This document shows positions 4,936 to 5,171 of a DNA stretch of 5,171 nucleotides, piece after piece. The notes below the pieces were generated by a model that did no database searches, was not told the origin of the DNA, and saw nothing but the letters and a program-made list of their open reading frames with translations. Made by a program: the position numbers and the translations under genes. Source of the stretch: an uncultured Ruminococcus sp. (lineage in GTDB: Bacteria; Bacillota; Clostridia; Oscillospirales; Ruminococcaceae); the NCBI GenBank assembly GCA_946404705.1, contig CAMJES010000180.1, positions 1-5,171 on the forward strand, read 5' to 3'. Positions within the stretch are counted from its first letter, which is position 1; each line of letters opens with the position of its first letter.

Positions 4936-5171
4936 ATGAATGAAAGCATGACAGGACTTGTACTTGAGGGCGGAACGTTCCGCGGCGTATATTCGGCAGG
5001 CGTTATGGACGCTTTCCTTGAAAACGGCGTGGAGTTCCCATATATAATCGGCGTTTCGGCAGGTATTTCCAACGGCGTTTCCTACGTTTCAAAGCAGTTC
5101 GCGCGAAACAGAGAGATAATGGATAATTACCGCCGCGACAAACGCTATATCGGCGCAGGAAATTTCCGCAG
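4936..5171 (+). CDS. Patatin-like phospholipase (N-terminal part; runs past the window end)
   Basis: Patatin-like proteins are serine lipid acyl hydrolases with a Ser-Asp catalytic dyad; bacterial members of this YjjU/RssA-like group are mostly intracellular. The 78 visible residues contain the glycine-rich oxyanion loop EGGTFRGVYSAGV (11-23) and the nucleophile elbow GVSAG with Ser41 (39-43). They continue with the family's SNGVSYVSKQFARNRE region. The catalytic Asp (DGG/DGA motif) lies beyond the end. No signal peptide is present. The ATG at 4936 is supported by GGAG (4923-4926) at 9 nt; a second in-frame ATG at codon 5 is less well placed. It follows the lipoprotein stop by 15 nt, which suggests an operon, with a possible extra promoter inside the upstream gene. 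Full members are usually about 280-300 residues, so only about a quarter is seen here. Confidence 0.95.
   Translation, partial: MNESMTGLVLEGGTFRGVYSAGVMDAFLENGVEFPYIIGVSAGISNGVSYVSKQFARNREIMDNYRRDKRYIGAGNFR

Overview
The window looks like one end of a metagenomic or draft-genome contig from a low-to-mid-GC Bacillota, most likely a gut-type Clostridia (Oscillospiraceae/Ruminococcus-like). The taxonomy is inference. It rests on strong GGAGG-type ribosome binding sites, AT-rich intergenic spacers with sigma-A-like promoters, the lipobox lipoprotein, and the style of the LysR, C39-peptidase and patatin proteins. Bases 1-29 are not biological: they match the Illumina TruSeq adapter, so the true sequence starts at base 30.

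Layout. (1) Bases 30-1512, minus strand: a phage DNA-packaging module, terminase small subunit followed by large subunit. The large subunit is cut off by the contig end. It has no ATG, GTG, TTG or CTG start upstream of its Walker A motif; the best start is an ATT placed 8 nt after a perfect GGAGG. (2) Bases 1513-1824: an AT-rich, gene-free divergent spacer, probably at or near the junction between prophage and chromosome. (3) Bases 1825-3350, plus strand: a LysR-type regulator, a GC-rich hairpin, and a 180-residue membrane protein of unknown function. (4) Bases 3351-3510: a convergent spacer with a terminator for the minus-strand gene and an array of degenerate 7-nt repeats. The array supplies the last three codons and the stop of the next gene. 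(5) Bases 3498-4346, minus strand: an exported or membrane-anchored C39-family cysteine peptidase, divergent from (6) bases 4429-5171, plus strand: a small lipoprotein and a patatin-like phospholipase (cut by the window end), 15 nt apart.

How the parts relate. The packaging module is phage-derived and not functionally linked to the rest. The LysR protein and the membrane protein are co-oriented and may be co-transcribed. The peptidase and the lipoprotein-patatin pair share an 82-bp divergent promoter region and all act, or may act, at or near the envelope; a common role is not shown by the sequence. I see no convincing undescribed system. The features most worth a second look are the missing canonical start of the terminase large subunit, the heptamer array running into a coding end, and the wobble-paired terminator that works on one strand only.
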